From NCBI RefSeq assembly GCF_023094245.1, contig NZ_JALMEW010000006.1, positions 151,608 to 215,607 on the forward strand: 64,000 nucleotides of DNA, read 5' to 3'. Positions 44,288-53,990 of this stretch are shown in pieces. Both the position numbers and the translations under genes were made by a program. The notes beneath the pieces were generated by a model. That model did no database searches and was not told where the DNA came from. It worked only from the letters and a program-made list of their open reading frames with translations. Origin of the DNA: Halomonas getboli. GTDB lineage: Bacteria; Pseudomonadota; Gammaproteobacteria; Pseudomonadales; Halomonadaceae. Positions within the stretch are counted from its first letter, which is position 1, and each line of letters opens with the position of its first letter.

Positions 44288-44923
44288 TCAGGATTTGCGT
44301 TCTATATCCACGTCGCCGGCCTGGGTGAAGTCGCCCAGTGCCATCATGTGGCCGAGCTTGCCGGCCTTGGTGGAGAGGTAATGCTCGTTGTGCGGGTTGA
44401 GGCCGGTGGTCAGGCCCACCCGCTCGCTGACCTCGACGCCGACCTGGGTCAGGGCGTCGACCTTGCGCGGATTGTTGGTCATCAGCTTGAGCGCGCCGAT
44501 GCCCAGATGGTCGAGCATCGGCAGGCAGAGGTCGTAGCGGCGCAGGTCGGCGGCGAAGCCGAGCTGCTCGTTGGCCTCCACGGTATCGGCGCCCTGGTCC
44601 TGCAGGTGATAGGCACGGATCTTGTTGAGCAGGCCGATGCCGCGGCCCTCCTGGCGCAGGTAGAGCAGCACGCCGCGGCCCTCGGCGGCGATGCGCTTGA
44701 GCGCTTCCTGCAGCTGGTAGCCGCAGTCGCAGCGCATCGAGAACAGGGCGTCGCCGGTCAGGCATTCGGAGTGCACGCGGCCCAGCACCGGCGCGCCGTC
44801 GTCGACCTGGCCCAGGGTCAGGGCGATGTGATCCTTGCCGGTAGCCTCGTCCTCGAAGCCGTGCATGGTGAAGGTGGCCCAGGGAGTGGGCAGCCGGGAG
44901 GCGGCGATGTAGCGAATCGTCAC
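44288..44923 (-). CDS. ribA: GTP cyclohydrolase II
   Basis: 211 aa, first step of riboflavin synthesis. Zn cysteines are in [33 protein letters not shown] is the catalytic loop. Stand-alone RibA without a DHBP synthase domain. Divergent from hemE across 138 bp; no FMN riboswitch is recognisable in that gap. Confidence 0.95.
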   Translation of the reverse strand: MTIRYIAASRLPTPWATFTMHGFEDEATGKDHIALTLGQVDDGAPVLGRVHSECLTGDALFSMRCDCGYQLQEALKRIAAEGRGVLLYLRQEGRGIGLLNKIRAYHLQDQGADTVEANEQLGFAADLRRYDLCLPMLDHLGIGALKLMTNNPRKVDALTQVGVEVSERVGLTTGLNPHNEHYLSTKAGKLGHMMALGDFTQAGDVDIERKS

Positions 44924-45061
44924 GATGTACCTCGATGCATGACCATGGCGTGGCCGATGGATATGGCCGCATTCTATCAGGACGATGCGGGCCTCACGAG
45001 CAGCCCGTGCGGTGCCGATGGGTTACAATGTGGCCCACATTTCCCGTGGACGAGCGCCCGC

Positions 45062-46138
45062 ATGGAACTCAAGAACGATCGCCTTCTGCGCGCCCTGGCG
45101 CGGCAGCCCGTGGACCGCACCCCGGTGTGGATGATGCGCCAGGCCGGGCGCTACCTGCCGGAATACCGCGAGGTGCGCGCCCAGGCCGGCAGCTTCATGG
45201 ACCTGTGTCGCGACCGCGATCGCGCCTGCGAGGTCACCCTGCAGCCGCTGGAGCGCTACCCGCTGGATGCCGCCATCCTGTTCTCGGACATCCTCACCAT
45301 CCCCGACGCCATGGGCCTGGGGCTGTACTTCGAGACCGGCGAGGGGCCCAAGTTCCGCAAGCCGGTGCGCACCGCCGAGGCGGTCGATGCCCTCAGCGTG
45401 CCCGACGCCGAGCGCGACCTCGACTACGTGATGAACGCCGTCTCGACCATTCGCCGCGAGCTTAACGGCCGGGTGCCGCTGATCGGCTTCTCCGGCAGCC
45501 CCTGGACGCTGGCCACCTACATGGTCGAGGGCGCCTCGAGCAAGGACTTCCGCCACGTCAAGGCGATGCTCTACGATACGCCGGACACCATGCACCGGCT
45601 GCTCGACACCCTGGCCCATGCGGTCACCGACTATCTCAACGCCCAGATCCGCGCCGGTGCTCAGGTGGTGCAGATCTTCGACACCTGGGGCGGGGCGCTC
45701 TCGACGCCGGCCTACCTGGAGTTCTCGCTGCGCTACATGGAGCAGATCGTCGCCGGGCTGATCCGCGAGCACGAGGGCCGCCGGGTGCCGGTGATCCTGT
45801 TCACCAAGAACGGCGGCCAGTGGCTCGAGGAGATGTCGGCCTCCGGCGCCGATGCCCTGGGACTGGACTGGAGCACCGAGCTCTCCGACGCCCGGGCGCG
45901 GGTCGGCCATCGCGTCGCGCTGCAGGGCAATCTGGACCCGAACGTGCTGTTCTCGCGGCCGTCGGCGATCCGCGCCGAGGTGGCGCGCATCCTCGACAGC
46001 TACGGCGAGGGCGCCGGCCACGTGTTCAACCTCGGTCACGGCATCAGCCAGTTCACCGACCCGGACCACGTCACCGCTTTCCTCGAGGCGCTGCACGAGC
46101 TGAGCCCGGCCTATCATCGGCGCATCGCCCATGACTGA
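45062..46138 (+). CDS. hemE: Uroporphyrinogen decarboxylase
   Basis: 358 aa. Decarboxylates uroporphyrinogen III to coproporphyrinogen [19 protein letters not shown] (family signature 1), [14 protein letters not shown] with the catalytic aspartate, [16 protein letters not shown] and NLGHGI are all intact. The frame is open far upstream across ribA, but [11 protein letters not shown] is the family start. Overlaps the next ORF by eight bases. Confidence 0.96.
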   Translation: MELKNDRLLRALARQPVDRTPVWMMRQAGRYLPEYREVRAQAGSFMDLCRDRDRACEVTLQPLERYPLDAAILFSDILTIPDAMGLGLYFETGEGPKFRKPVRTAEAVDALSVPDAERDLDYVMNAVSTIRRELNGRVPLIGFSGSPWTLATYMVEGASSKDFRHVKAMLYDTPDTMHRLLDTLAHAVTDYLNAQIRAGAQVVQIFDTWGGALSTPAYLEFSLRYMEQIVAGLIREHEGRRVPVILFTKNGGQWLEEMSASGADALGLDWSTELSDARARVGHRVALQGNLDPNVLFSRPSAIRAEVARILDSYGEGAGHVFNLGHGISQFTDPDHVTAFLEALHELSPAYHRRIAHD

Positions 46139-46514
46139 GCCGGCTCGGCTCACTGACCTGCTGCGGCGCTGGCACGATCGGCGCCGCCTGTGGGCCGCGC
46201 TGGCCCTGGCCGCGGCGCTGACGGTGGCCTGGGGCAGCCTGATGCCGGGCGACGAGCTACCCGAGTCGCTGCCCTGGGACAAGCTCAACCACTTCCTCGG
46301 CTACGCCGCCATCGCCGGGCTGAGCGGGCTGGCCGGGCTGCGTCTGCCGCTGGCCTTCGTCGCGGCCGCGCTGTTTGGCGTGGCGATCGAGTTCGCCCAG
46401 ATCGCGGTGCCCGGCCGCTTCGGCGGCGATCCCGCCGACATCCTGGCCAACGCTCTGGGCGCGGGCTGTGCGGTGCTGGCGCTCCACGGGCTGCGGCGGG
46501 GCTTTCTTCGCTAG
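46131..46514 (+). CDS. VanZ-like membrane protein
   Basis: 127 aa, about four hydrophobic segments. VanZ-like features are [16 protein letters not shown] and [27 protein letters not shown]. Members are small membrane proteins of unknown role outside teicoplanin resistance. Start overlaps the hemE stop, so it is coupled to hemE. Confidence 0.85.
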   Translation: MTEPARLTDLLRRWHDRRRLWAALALAAALTVAWGSLMPGDELPESLPWDKLNHFLGYAAIAGLSGLAGLRLPLAFVAAALFGVAIEFAQIAVPGRFGGDPADILANALGAGCAVLALHGLRRGFLR

Positions 46515-46619
46515 CCGTCCTGGGCTATCTTGCGCCCGCCGCCGCGCCGGCGGCCCGATTTTCCCAGGCGTCACCACTATCCCCCTTCCCTTATTTCACT
46601 GTCACCCTGAGGGTCCCCG

Positions 46620-47483
46620 ATGATCACCTCTCTCGATTCTGGCTGGTTCACCGAAGTCTTCGACAGCCACGGCAGCGCCTTCTCGCTCAAGGTGTCCGAG
46701 AAGCTGCACGAGGTGCAGAGCCCCTATCAGCACCTCGAGGTCTACGCCACCGAGACCTTCGGCAACCTGCTGGTGCTCGACGGCTGCGTGATGCTGACCG
46801 ACCGTGACAACTTCCTCTATCACGAGATGATCGCCCACCCGGCGCTGTTCACCCACGCCGATCCCAAGCGGGTGGTGATCATCGGCGGCGGCGACTGCGG
46901 CACCCTGCGCGAGGTGCTGCGCCATCCCGGCGTCGAGAAGGTCACCCAGATCGATATCGACGAGGAAGTGACCAAGGCCTCCGAGCGCTTCTTCCCGGCG
47001 CTCGTCGAGTCCAACGACGACCCGCGCGCCGAGCTGCGCTTCGACGACGGAGTGAAGTGGATCGAGGAAGCGGACGACGACAGCATCGACGTGCTGATCA
47101 TCGACTCCACCGACCCGGTGGGCCCGGCCGAGGGTCTGTTCAAGACCGACTTCCTGCGCCGCTGCCACCGCGTGCTGCGCCCCGGCGGCGTGCTGGTGCA
47201 GCAGAGCGAGTCGCCGCTCTATCACAGCGGCTCGATCATCCGCGAGCTGCGCCATGACATGCGCGAGGCCGGCTTCGACAGCGTGGCCACGCTGCCCTTC
47301 CCGCAGCCGGTCTATCCCTCCGGCTGGTGGAGCGTGACCCTGGCCGGCAAGGCGACCGACGTGGCCACCTTCCGCGAGGTGGAGGCCGCGGCCAGCGAGA
47401 TGCCGCTCGACTACTACACCGTCGAGGCCCATCGCGGCGCCCTGGCACTGCCGCCCTTCATGCGGCGGCTGTTGAACGACTGA
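46620..47483 (+). CDS. speE: Spermidine synthase
   Basis: 287 aa. Aminopropyl transfer from decarboxylated SAM to putrescine. VYATETFGNLLVLDGCVMLT at the N-terminus, the SAM loop VVIIGGGDCGTLREVLRH, IDIDEEV, and DVLIIDSTDPVGPAEGLF (catalytic Asp) are complete. The typical partner speD is not in the window. Followed by an intrinsic terminator. Confidence 0.95.
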   Translation: MITSLDSGWFTEVFDSHGSAFSLKVSEKLHEVQSPYQHLEVYATETFGNLLVLDGCVMLTDRDNFLYHEMIAHPALFTHADPKRVVIIGGGDCGTLREVLRHPGVEKVTQIDIDEEVTKASERFFPALVESNDDPRAELRFDDGVKWIEEADDDSIDVLIIDSTDPVGPAEGLFKTDFLRRCHRVLRPGGVLVQQSESPLYHSGSIIRELRHDMREAGFDSVATLPFPQPVYPSGWWSVTLAGKATDVATFREVEAAASEMPLDYYTVEAHRGALALPPFMRRLLND

Positions 47484-47509
47484 CGCTGGCGTGCAGCGCT
47501 CATAGCAAA

Positions 47510-47540
47510 GAACCCCGGCCAAGGCCGGGGTTCGTCGTTT
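47510..47540 (+). terminator. Intrinsic terminator of speE
   Basis: An 11-bp perfect stem GAACCCCGGCC / GGCCGGGGTTC with an AA spacer, followed by GTCGTTT. It is also positioned to stop the convergent minus-strand gene. Confidence 0.75.
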
Positions 47541-47573
47541 CAGGCGGGGTGCCCGCTGCGCGGCAGGCAGTAT

Positions 47574-48062
47574 CTACAGCCGCGGCTCGTTGGCCGGAGC
47601 CGGCTCCGCGTGGCCGCCGGCCAGGTCGAGACTCGGCTCGTCGTGACGGCGCTGAGGCGGCGCCTGGCGGGCCACCCGGGCCGGGCTCAGCACCGCGTCC
47701 TCGGCGTCGACCTCGCGGGCGCCGGGGACCCTGGCGTGCTCCTGGTCGTGGACCGCGGGGCGACGCTCGATCGAGCGGGTGACCACCGAACCGGCGGGGA
47801 AGCCGGCGCGCTGGGCGGCCAGGTGATGGGGCAGCAGCCACAGCTCGGCCAGCAGGCGCAGGGCGACCATGGCCAGCAGCGTCGCGCCGCCGCCCAGGGC
47901 CAGCGTCGGCCAGGCCGAGCGCCAGTCGGTCTCGGCCAGCCAGGGCGTGTGCGGGGCCAGCCACAGGCCGCCGGCCGCCAGCAGGCCGAGCTGCAGCACG
48001 GCGTGGCAGAACAGCAGGGTGCGACGCGGCAGGGGATGCCGCGGGAACAGGAAATGGCGCAT
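47574..48062 (-). CDS. Two-TM membrane protein, DUF4282-like
   Basis: 162 aa. N-terminal half with two transmembrane segments (about 17-36 and 50-72) and a terminal LLAELWLLPHHL stretch; the layout resembles DUF4282 proteins. The C-terminal 75 residues are charged and probably disordered. Start MRHFLFPRHP at 48062. Family assignment is tentative; no function is known. Confidence 0.6.
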   Translation of the reverse strand: MRHFLFPRHPLPRRTLLFCHAVLQLGLLAAGGLWLAPHTPWLAETDWRSAWPTLALGGGATLLAMVALRLLAELWLLPHHLAAQRAGFPAGSVVTRSIERRPAVHDQEHARVPGAREVDAEDAVLSPARVARQAPPQRRHDEPSLDLAGGHAEPAPANEPRL

Positions 48063-48299
48063 ATCGAGTCCTCCGGGATGCCGGGCAGTCTTGCCGGCGC
48101 TCCGTGCCGGCGAGGGCGGCATCCTACCCCAGCCGGCGGCCGCGCGGCAGTGTCCGCGGATGCCGACGCCCAGGAGCCTGTCGAGCTCCTGGTGTCGCCG
48201 TTTGACGCTGAACGGCGTCTTGCCAATGCTGTGAGGGACGGGCGGAAAGCCGCTTTCCGCTCTCTCACGCCGAGATTCACGCTGAGACAAGGAGCGACG

Positions 48300-48728
48300 A
48301 TGACGACCTATATCGTGGTGGCCGATGCCGCCAGGGCGCGGGTGTTCACCCGCGATGCCCTAAAGCTCGAAGAGAAGGACAGCCTGGTGCACGCCGAGGG
48401 GCGCCTGCACGAGGGCGATCTGGTGACCGACCGCGAAGGCGACGTGCACGAATCGTCCGCCACCGCCGCCCGCTCCGCCGGCGGCGAGAGCACCGCCACC
48501 GACCATCACGAGACCCTGTTCGCCCGCGAGGTGGCCGATCGACTCTACCGGGCGCGAGTCGAGAACACGCTGGAGAAGCTGATCCTGGTGGCGCCGCCGC
48601 GCTTCCTCGGGCTGCTGCGCGACAAGCTCGACGGTCCCACCGCCAAGATGGTCATTCATTCCCTGGCCAAGGACCTGACCAAGGCCAGCCTCGAGGACAT
48701 TCGCGAGGCGGTGAGCGACCTGCGCTGA
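48300..48728 (+). CDS. Host attachment family protein
   Basis: 142 aa. Start ATG with AAGGAG five bases upstream. TYIVVADAARARVFTRD, the internal HHETLFAREVADRLYRAR, and LVAPPRFLGLLRDKL are typical of the Host_attach family first named from plant-associated bacteria. The actual biochemical function is unknown; members are common in free-living Proteobacteria. Confidence 0.85.
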   Translation: MTTYIVVADAARARVFTRDALKLEEKDSLVHAEGRLHEGDLVTDREGDVHESSATAARSAGGESTATDHHETLFAREVADRLYRARVENTLEKLILVAPPRFLGLLRDKLDGPTAKMVIHSLAKDLTKASLEDIREAVSDLR

Positions 48729-48755
48729 GCGCGCGGCGACATCGACGGTGATTTT

Positions 48756-48787
48756 CCGCCCGGGGGCGTCAAGTCCCCGGGCGGTTT
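48756..48787 (+). terminator. Terminator after the host-attachment gene
   Basis: Stem CCGCCCGGGG / CCCCGGGCGG followed by TTTG, 27 bp after the stop codon. Short T-run, so moderate strength. Confidence 0.65.
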
Positions 48788-48965
48788 GCCGATAGGGCGG
48801 GGAACGGTGCGCCACGCGCCGCTATCGCACTTCCTTGTCCCGAATCGCGAGAACTCCCCATGATACTCCCTGTTCCGTCGAGCGGGGCGGCCCGACCGCC
48901 CCGCCGAACCCTGCCGGCTGCCCGGCTCGCCGATGTCTCCCAGCCCGTTCGCCTGGAGGCCGGCC

Positions 48966-51113
48966 ATGCGTTTTAAGTCCCTGCGTACCCACGTCGCCCT
49001 GCTGGTGGGGCTGTGCATCCTGCTGGTGGCGGCAGTGCTGGTCGGCTATGCCACCGTGTCCGCCTCGCGCTCCGAGGCGCTGGTGGCCGAGCAGACCGGC
49101 GAGCTGCTCCAGGACAACGCCGAGCAGCGCCTCGAGGCGCTGGCCGATGCCCGCATCCAGGAGATCCAGCGCCACTTCGAAGGCGCCCTGGCGGTGGCCC
49201 AGGGCCTGGCCACGACCAACGCCCTTATGGGCCAGCAGGACGACCAGGGCCGGCCGCGGCTGACCCTGGGGCGCCGCGAGCTCTCCAACCTGACCCGCGA
49301 GGCCGTGGTCGAGCACCCGGACCTGCTGGACGCCTTCATCGGCTGGGAGCCGGACGCCTTCGGGCCCGACGCCTACTTCGCCGATATCGCCGACGGCGGC
49401 TATGGCGACGACGGCCGCTTCATGCCCTGGTGGTATCGCACCGCCGACGGCGACATCGAGGTGCTGGCGCTGGGCGACGGCATGGAGAGCGAGGCGCTCG
49501 ACGAGCTGGGCATCCGCGAGGGCGAGTACTACCTGTGCCCCAAGGAGACCGGCCGCACCTGCATCATCGACCCGCACTATTACGACTACGACGGCGAGCG
49601 CAAGCTGGTCACCTCCTTCAACGTGCCGATCCGGGTCGACGGCGAGTTCCGCGGCGTGGCCGGCGTGGACTTCGACGTAGCCTTCCTGCAGGGCATGCTC
49701 GCCGAGGCCAATCAGGGCCTCTACGACGGCGTGGGCCAGATGGCGCTGGTCGCCTCCCGCGGCGTGCTGGCCGCGGCCACCGAGGACAATGCCGCGCTGG
49801 GCCAGCCGGCGGCCGAGACCCTGGACGCGACGATGGCGGAGCCGCTGGCGACCGCCCGCGACGGCGAGACGATCTATCGCTTCGACGAGGACGCCGGGCG
49901 CTTCGAGATCTACCGGCCCTTCACCATCGGCGACACCGTCGAGCCCTGGGTGCTGGCGATCCGCCTGCCCGAGAGCGCCGTGCTGGCCGGGCTGCACCGC
50001 CTCGAAGGGCAGCTTGCCGACCAGCGCCAGGCCGACTTCTGGGGCATGACCCTGGTCGGCCTGATCGTGGCCGGGCTGGGCCTGCTGGCGAGCTGGCTGC
50101 TGGGCAGCAGCATCGCCCGCCCGCTCCGCCACCTGGCCGATCGCATGCGCGATATCGCCTCCGGCGACGGCGACCTGACCCGCCGCCTGCCGATCCGCGG
50201 CCGCGACGAGAAGGCCGAGCTGGCGCGCCAGTTCAACGCCTTCGCCGACAAGGTCAACGACGTGCTGCTCGACGTGCGCGACAGCAGCGAATCCGTCAAC
50301 GTGGCGGCCACCGAGATCGCCCAGGGCGGCCAGGACCTGTCGCGGCGCACCGAGAACGCCGCTTCCAGCCTGCAGCAGACCTCGGCCTCGATGGAGGAGA
50401 TCACCGGCACCGTCGAGCAGACCGCCGAGTCGGCGCAGCAGGCCAGCGGCCTGGCCAGCTCGGCCAGTGAGGTCGCCCGCCGCGGCGGCGAGGCCATGGG
50501 CCAGGTGCGCGAGACCATGCAGGGCATCACCGAGTCGTCGCGCCAGATCGCCGAGATCGTGGCGATGATGGACAGCATCGCCTTCCAGACCAATCTGCTG
50601 GCGCTCAACGCCTCGGTGGAGGCGGCCCGGGCCGGCGAGCAGGGCCGCGGCTTCGCCGTGGTAGCCGGCGAGGTGCGCCAGCTGGCCAGCCGCAGTGCCG
50701 AATCCGCCAAGCAGATCCGCGCGCTGATCGATACCTCGGCGACCCGTACCGAAGAGGGCGAGCGCCAGGTGCAAGCCGCCGGCGAGACCATGGAGGAACT
50801 GGTGCAGAGCGTGACTCGGGTGGCCGACGTGCTGGGCGAGATCACCAGCGCCACCGGCGAGCAGAGCGACGGCATCGGCCAGGTCAACGTGGCGGTCTCG
50901 GAGCTGGACAACATGACCCAGCAGAACGCCGCCCTGGTCGAGGAATCGACCACCGCCGCCGAGCACCTCAAGGCCCAGGCCGAGCATCTGGCCGATCTGG
51001 TCGGCGGCTTCACCCTGGCCCAGCGCTCCACCGGCGGCGCCCCGGCCCTCAGCGGTGGCCAGCCGCGGCCCGCGGCGCTGCCGCATACGTACAGGGAGGA
51101 GGAGCCGGCCTGA
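48966..51113 (+). CDS. Methyl-accepting chemotaxis protein with Cache sensor
   Basis: 715 aa. TM1 about 9-31, a long periplasmic Cache-type sensor (about 35-350, with [12 protein letters not shown] and [13 protein letters not shown]), TM2 about 360-382, HAMP about 383-435, and the cytosolic signalling hairpin. Its tip includes [20 protein letters not shown], the CheA/CheW-binding region. No C-terminal NWETF-like CheR tether. The ligand is unknown; Cache sensors of this type often bind amino or organic acids. Start MRFKSLRTH; the frame extends 11 codons upstream. Confidence 0.93.
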   Translation: MRFKSLRTHVALLVGLCILLVAAVLVGYATVSASRSEALVAEQTGELLQDNAEQRLEALADARIQEIQRHFEGALAVAQGLATTNALMGQQDDQGRPRLTLGRRELSNLTREAVVEHPDLLDAFIGWEPDAFGPDAYFADIADGGYGDDGRFMPWWYRTADGDIEVLALGDGMESEALDELGIREGEYYLCPKETGRTCIIDPHYYDYDGERKLVTSFNVPIRVDGEFRGVAGVDFDVAFLQGMLAEANQGLYDGVGQMALVASRGVLAAATEDNAALGQPAAETLDATMAEPLATARDGETIYRFDEDAGRFEIYRPFTIGDTVEPWVLAIRLPESAVLAGLHRLEGQLADQRQADFWGMTLVGLIVAGLGLLASWLLGSSIARPLRHLADRMRDIASGDGDLTRRLPIRGRDEKAELARQFNAFADKVNDVLLDVRDSSESVNVAATEIAQGGQDLSRRTENAASSLQQTSASMEEITGTVEQTAESAQQASGLASSASEVARRGGEAMGQVRETMQGITESSRQIAEIVAMMDSIAFQTNLLALNASVEAARAGEQGRGFAVVAGEVRQLASRSAESAKQIRALIDTSATRTEEGERQVQAAGETMEELVQSVTRVADVLGEITSATGEQSDGIGQVNVAVSELDNMTQQNAALVEESTTAAEHLKAQAEHLADLVGGFTLAQRSTGGAPALSGGQPRPAALPHTYREEEPA

Positions 51114-51163
51114 GATGTCGGGGCTTAGCGGCTTACTCCGGCACGACCTGAAGTGAGGAAAAC

Positions 51164-51193
51164 AGCCCGGCCATGTGCCGGGCTATTCTTTTC
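51164..51193 (+). terminator. Intrinsic terminator of the chemoreceptor gene
   Basis: An 8-bp perfect stem AGCCCGGC / GCCGGGCT, loop CATGT, followed by ATTCTTTTC. Fifty bases after the stop. Confidence 0.8.
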
Positions 51194-51230
51194 TAATAGA
51201 CTGTTTTTCAAGCGTTTGATCATTTCTACC

Positions 51231-51925
51231 ATGATCATGACGATGGAAGGATCAACGCCTCATCGTGCGACGCCGGGGGAGCGCATCAACAGCGCCTTCC
51301 CGCCGATCGACGTGTTCGAGGATACCCTCGACCCCGAGGACCTGGAGCTCGCCTTCGCCATCGAAGGCATGACCAACGACAGGCTGCTCGAGGAGGCCGG
51401 TGAGCCGGTGAGCTGGCGCGCGTGCCACCCGAGGATCGTGTCTCGGGGCCGGGTTCGACGCCCATCATGGCCGCCTTTACCCATATCGGCAGGCGGTCCC
51501 GCTTCAGCGACGGCACCTTCGGGATCTACTACTGCGCCAGCCGGCTGGACACCGCCATCGCCGAGACGCGCTTCCATCTCGCCGAGTTTCTGGCTGCCAC
51601 CCGAGAAGGCACCGTCGAGATCACCATGCGCACCTATATCAACGCCATCACCCGGGAGCTGGAGGACATTCGGCAGGGGCATGACGCGCTGCATGATCCC
51701 GATACCGCTCGTTACGGCGACGCGCAGGCCTTCGCTACTCAGAAGCGCGAGTCCGGTGCTTTCGGGCTGCTCTATCGAAGCGTTCGCGATCCCGGTCACG
51801 AGTGCGCCGCCATCTTCCGGCCGCCCGCGCTCAGCATCCCGGTGCAGGGGCCGCACCTGCGCTATCTATGGGACGGCCGGCAACAGGCGATCACCCATGT
51901 GCTGGAGATATCCGAGCATCGGTGA
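51231..51925 (+). pseudogene. RES-family toxin gene broken by an 8-bp tandem duplication
   Basis: The N-terminal part (IDVFEDTLDPEDLELAFAIEGMTNDRLLEEAGE) reads in one frame to about 51404. The rest (PPEDRVSGPGSTPIMAAFTHIG, SRFSDGTFGIYYCA, FGLLYRSVRDPGHECAAIFRP, IPVQGPHLRYLWDG) continues in another frame to 51925 and is a RES domain, an NAD+-degrading fold of toxin-antitoxin systems. At 51397-51412 CCGGTGAG occurs twice in tandem; removing one copy restores a single frame. No Xre/MbcA-like antitoxin ORF precedes it. Start uncertain (51231, 51237 or 51243). Confidence 0.8.
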
Positions 51926-52060
51926 GGTCAGATGAATATGGCTGGATGTTGCAGATGGGGAAGTGCCCGCCTAACGGTAGTTGAGTCGCAAAGGTGATCT
52001 CACTATTTGACATAGGGCTTGTTTTTGCTTTTGGAAGTTGTCAAGGATTACTTGATAACT

Positions 52061-52102
52061 AAAATCGCATATAAATCTATATTTTCGGTGTATTGCGATT
52101 TT
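52061..52102 (-). terminator. AT-rich inverted repeat, possible terminator
   Basis: AAAATCGCA (52061-52069) and TGCGATTTT (52094-52102) form a 9-bp perfect stem around 24 AT-rich bases. It lies 50 bp past the stop of the minus-strand cassette. The surrounding 51926-52152 is AT-rich and holds no gene that I can support. Confidence 0.4.
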
Positions 52103-52152
52103 CAGGCTGGCATTTTGAGGGTGCGCGGTCGAATAGATCGCCAAGCTTGGTC

Positions 52153-52377
52153 TCAGTTTATGCCCTGATCATTGGATATTCTTGGCAGCGCCAGCATCGC
52201 CATGGTATGGGCCTTCTGGTCGCTGACCGCGCGAGTATAAAGGTCATGAAGCTGCGCGTAGTCGCCCGCCATGGCCTCATCCATGCCGCTGGCTTCGAAG
52301 CGGTCCATCAGTGTGCGCGTGTCACGAATCACCTCGTCTAGCTCGTCGATCACCCGCTGGTGCTCGTCCTCGGTCAT
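52153..52377 (-). CDS. Small acidic helical protein, unknown
   Basis: 74 aa, not recognised. Almost entirely helical and acidic (EDEHQRVIDELDEVIRDTRTLMDRFE), with no membrane segment. Its ATG overlaps the stop of the upstream 117-aa gene (ATGA), so the two are made together. Size and helical content would suit a small chaperone or adaptor, but nothing in the sequence proves it. Confidence 0.7.
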   Translation of the reverse strand: MTEDEHQRVIDELDEVIRDTRTLMDRFEASGMDEAMAGDYAQLHDLYTRAVSDQKAHTMAMLALPRISNDQGIN

Positions 52378-52727
52378 GTGGCGAGTTCCTGGGTGCGGTG
52401 GTAGAGGGTGCGGGCGTTCTCGACGGCGACGGCCTCGTGGGCGTCCAGCGGCAATGAGGCGCTGTTGCCCGTTCGCTCGCCCAGGCGTACAGCTTCCAGC
52501 TGCCGGGAGTAGCGCGTCATCAGGTGCTTGAGGTTCATGCGGATCATCGCGATCTCCAGCTCGAACTCGATCTTCAGCTCTTTCAGCCTGAGCGTCTCGC
52601 CCTGATTGGTGCAGCGCTCGATGCGTTCTTGCAGCGTGCTATCCACAAGCCGCTCGGTGGCCTGAAGCTTGAGGGTAAGATCGTAGACCACATCGTGGGC
52701 AGAGAGGAGGTCAATGGAGGCAGGCAT
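52374..52727 (-). CDS. Small coiled-coil protein, unknown
   Basis: 117 aa, not recognised. Strong Shine-Dalgarno (AAGGAGA) before ATG 52727. Long helices rich in Leu/Arg/Glu (LKLQATERLVDSTLQERIERC, RLKELKIEFELEIAMIRM) predict coiled coil. Base composition is closer to the host than that of the EcsC gene upstream. Coupled to the 74-aa gene; 67 bp after EcsC on the same strand. Confidence 0.7.
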   Translation of the reverse strand: MPASIDLLSAHDVVYDLTLKLQATERLVDSTLQERIERCTNQGETLRLKELKIEFELEIAMIRMNLKHLMTRYSRQLEAVRLGERTGNSASLPLDAHEAVAVENARTLYHRTQELAT

Positions 52728-52794
52728 TCATCGTCTCCTTGATACTCAGGAAGTGTGTATCCGCCTCCATTTCCATCGTCTCCGCTCCATGCTG

Positions 52795-53544
52795 TCATTT
52801 CGTATCATTAGAAGCTTGCTGATAATCGGAGCCACCTTGGGTATCTGGTTCGATTTCTATATCTTCCATGGTGATATCGTTGATATCTGCCTCATCATGG
52901 ATATCTAGATCTTCGGCAGTACCCTTTTCAATGAAGGTCTTGCGCGCAATATTGCCGACGACATTGGTCGAGTAAGAGTCAAATGTGGCACCGACGACTC
53001 CTCCGGCGAGCGGTACCATCTTGCCAAGATTGATAACTCCTTTGCTGCCGAATTTAGTTACCAAGCGAAAGCCAACTTTTTGGTTGATTTTGGTAAGTAC
53101 GGTTCCTGGAACTTTTTTTATCATGCTTGTTGTCAAGCGCGTTCCAAGATTGATGCCGGCTTCCTTGATAATGTCATTGGCGGCACTGCCAGTCAGGCAT
53201 ACATAGACCAGTGAGCGAACGCGATCATCGCGGACGTCATATCCCGCCATGACAGCAATGGCTGCTACCATCCTGACTTGAATATAAAGAAGAGATGCCA
53301 CACTTGCCGGAACGGTGACTGGCAATGTGATGGCACCTCCTAGCCCACTGATAAATCCAGTGGTGCCTGTTTTGGTGTTTTGCCACCGAATCATAGAGTT
53401 GGCGCAGGCAACCAGATCGTTGCTTTTCTTGTAGTTGTGGGCAAGCTCCTGCGCGCTATCAAAGCCAGGGATTCCTTCGATGGCCTTGTCGTAAGTCCAT
53501 TCCAGTGCTTTTAGCATCTTGGTTTGTGTCAGTTTTTCGGCCAT
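52795..53544 (-). CDS. EcsC-family protein
   Basis: 249 aa, clearly lower in GC than the flanking core genes. EcsC-like hydrophobic core: GFISGLGGAITLPVTVPASVASLLYIQVRMVAAIAVMAGYD, then GSAANDIIKEAG and a glycine-rich GGVVGATFDSYSTNVVG. The C-terminal 45 residues are very acidic (DEADINDITMEDIEIEPD). The family is named after B. subtilis EcsC; its molecular function is unknown. Start ATG 53544 has AAGAAGAG upstream. Follows the 110-aa gene by 56 bp. Confidence 0.85.
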   Translation of the reverse strand: MAEKLTQTKMLKALEWTYDKAIEGIPGFDSAQELAHNYKKSNDLVACANSMIRWQNTKTGTTGFISGLGGAITLPVTVPASVASLLYIQVRMVAAIAVMAGYDVRDDRVRSLVYVCLTGSAANDIIKEAGINLGTRLTTSMIKKVPGTVLTKINQKVGFRLVTKFGSKGVINLGKMVPLAGGVVGATFDSYSTNVVGNIARKTFIEKGTAEDLDIHDEADINDITMEDIEIEPDTQGGSDYQQASNDTK

Positions 53545-53600
53545 ATCAGCTCTTCTTTGAAAGATTTGGTTTTTTCTCGAGATGTGTGCTCTTTTGTATT

Positions 53601-53933
53601 TCAAGAGATGTCTATGTCAAGCGTATTAGAAAGGTGTTGGTAGAAGTCTTCTCGCTGTCTGGGGTTTTCTAGATCTTGGCAGGCGGAGCATAGTGCTTTT
53701 AAGGCCTGTTTTTCTGTGATTTTTCTGTCTGCGATGTGCTCTTTTAGCTTGTTGTTGTAGATATATTTTAACTCATTGTAGCCGTTTGCTTGTCCGCAAG
53801 CTACTTTGGGCGAGTCACCTTCTCCTTTCGGATGTTCGTCATCGTAATCGAATTGATCGTTGATATCCCTGATTGACGTTATGCCGTCACAAGTTTCTGT
53901 TTGGGATGCTTCGTAAAGTTCTTTAAGCCTCAT
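53601..53933 (-). CDS. Uncharacterised acidic protein, AT-rich gene
   Basis: 110 aa, not recognised. Start ATG 53933 with AGGAG upstream and a TATAAA-containing AT-rich leader, so probably its own promoter. Composition (YDDEHPKGEGDSPK, YIYNNKLKEHIADRKITEKQ) and AT-rich codons differ from the host. Four cysteines, including LCSACQDL. No transmembrane segment. First gene of the cassette with EcsC. Confidence 0.7.
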   Translation of the reverse strand: MRLKELYEASQTETCDGITSIRDINDQFDYDDEHPKGEGDSPKVACGQANGYNELKYIYNNKLKEHIADRKITEKQALKALCSACQDLENPRQREDFYQHLSNTLDIDIS

Positions 53934-53990
53934 GATATCTCCTATGGTTTTATAATGGATGTTATATTTAGTTAGGCGGTTGGTATGAGA

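Noticed and set aside
44348..45061. Upstream extension of the hemE frame
   Set aside because: Runs antisense through ribA; the hemE family starts at MELKND.
44924..45061. FMN riboswitch before ribA
   Set aside because: The gap is 138 bp, shared with divergent hemE, and lacks the conserved FMN-element motifs.
51153..51935. A 260-codon open frame as an intact gene at the RES locus
   Set aside because: It starts inside the neighbouring terminator, and after 51404 its translation loses all similarity to the RES family, which continues in another frame.
51926..53990. Prophage or integrative element
   Set aside because: No integrase, att-like repeats, tRNA or phage structural genes are visible; only a compositional shift and unknown genes.
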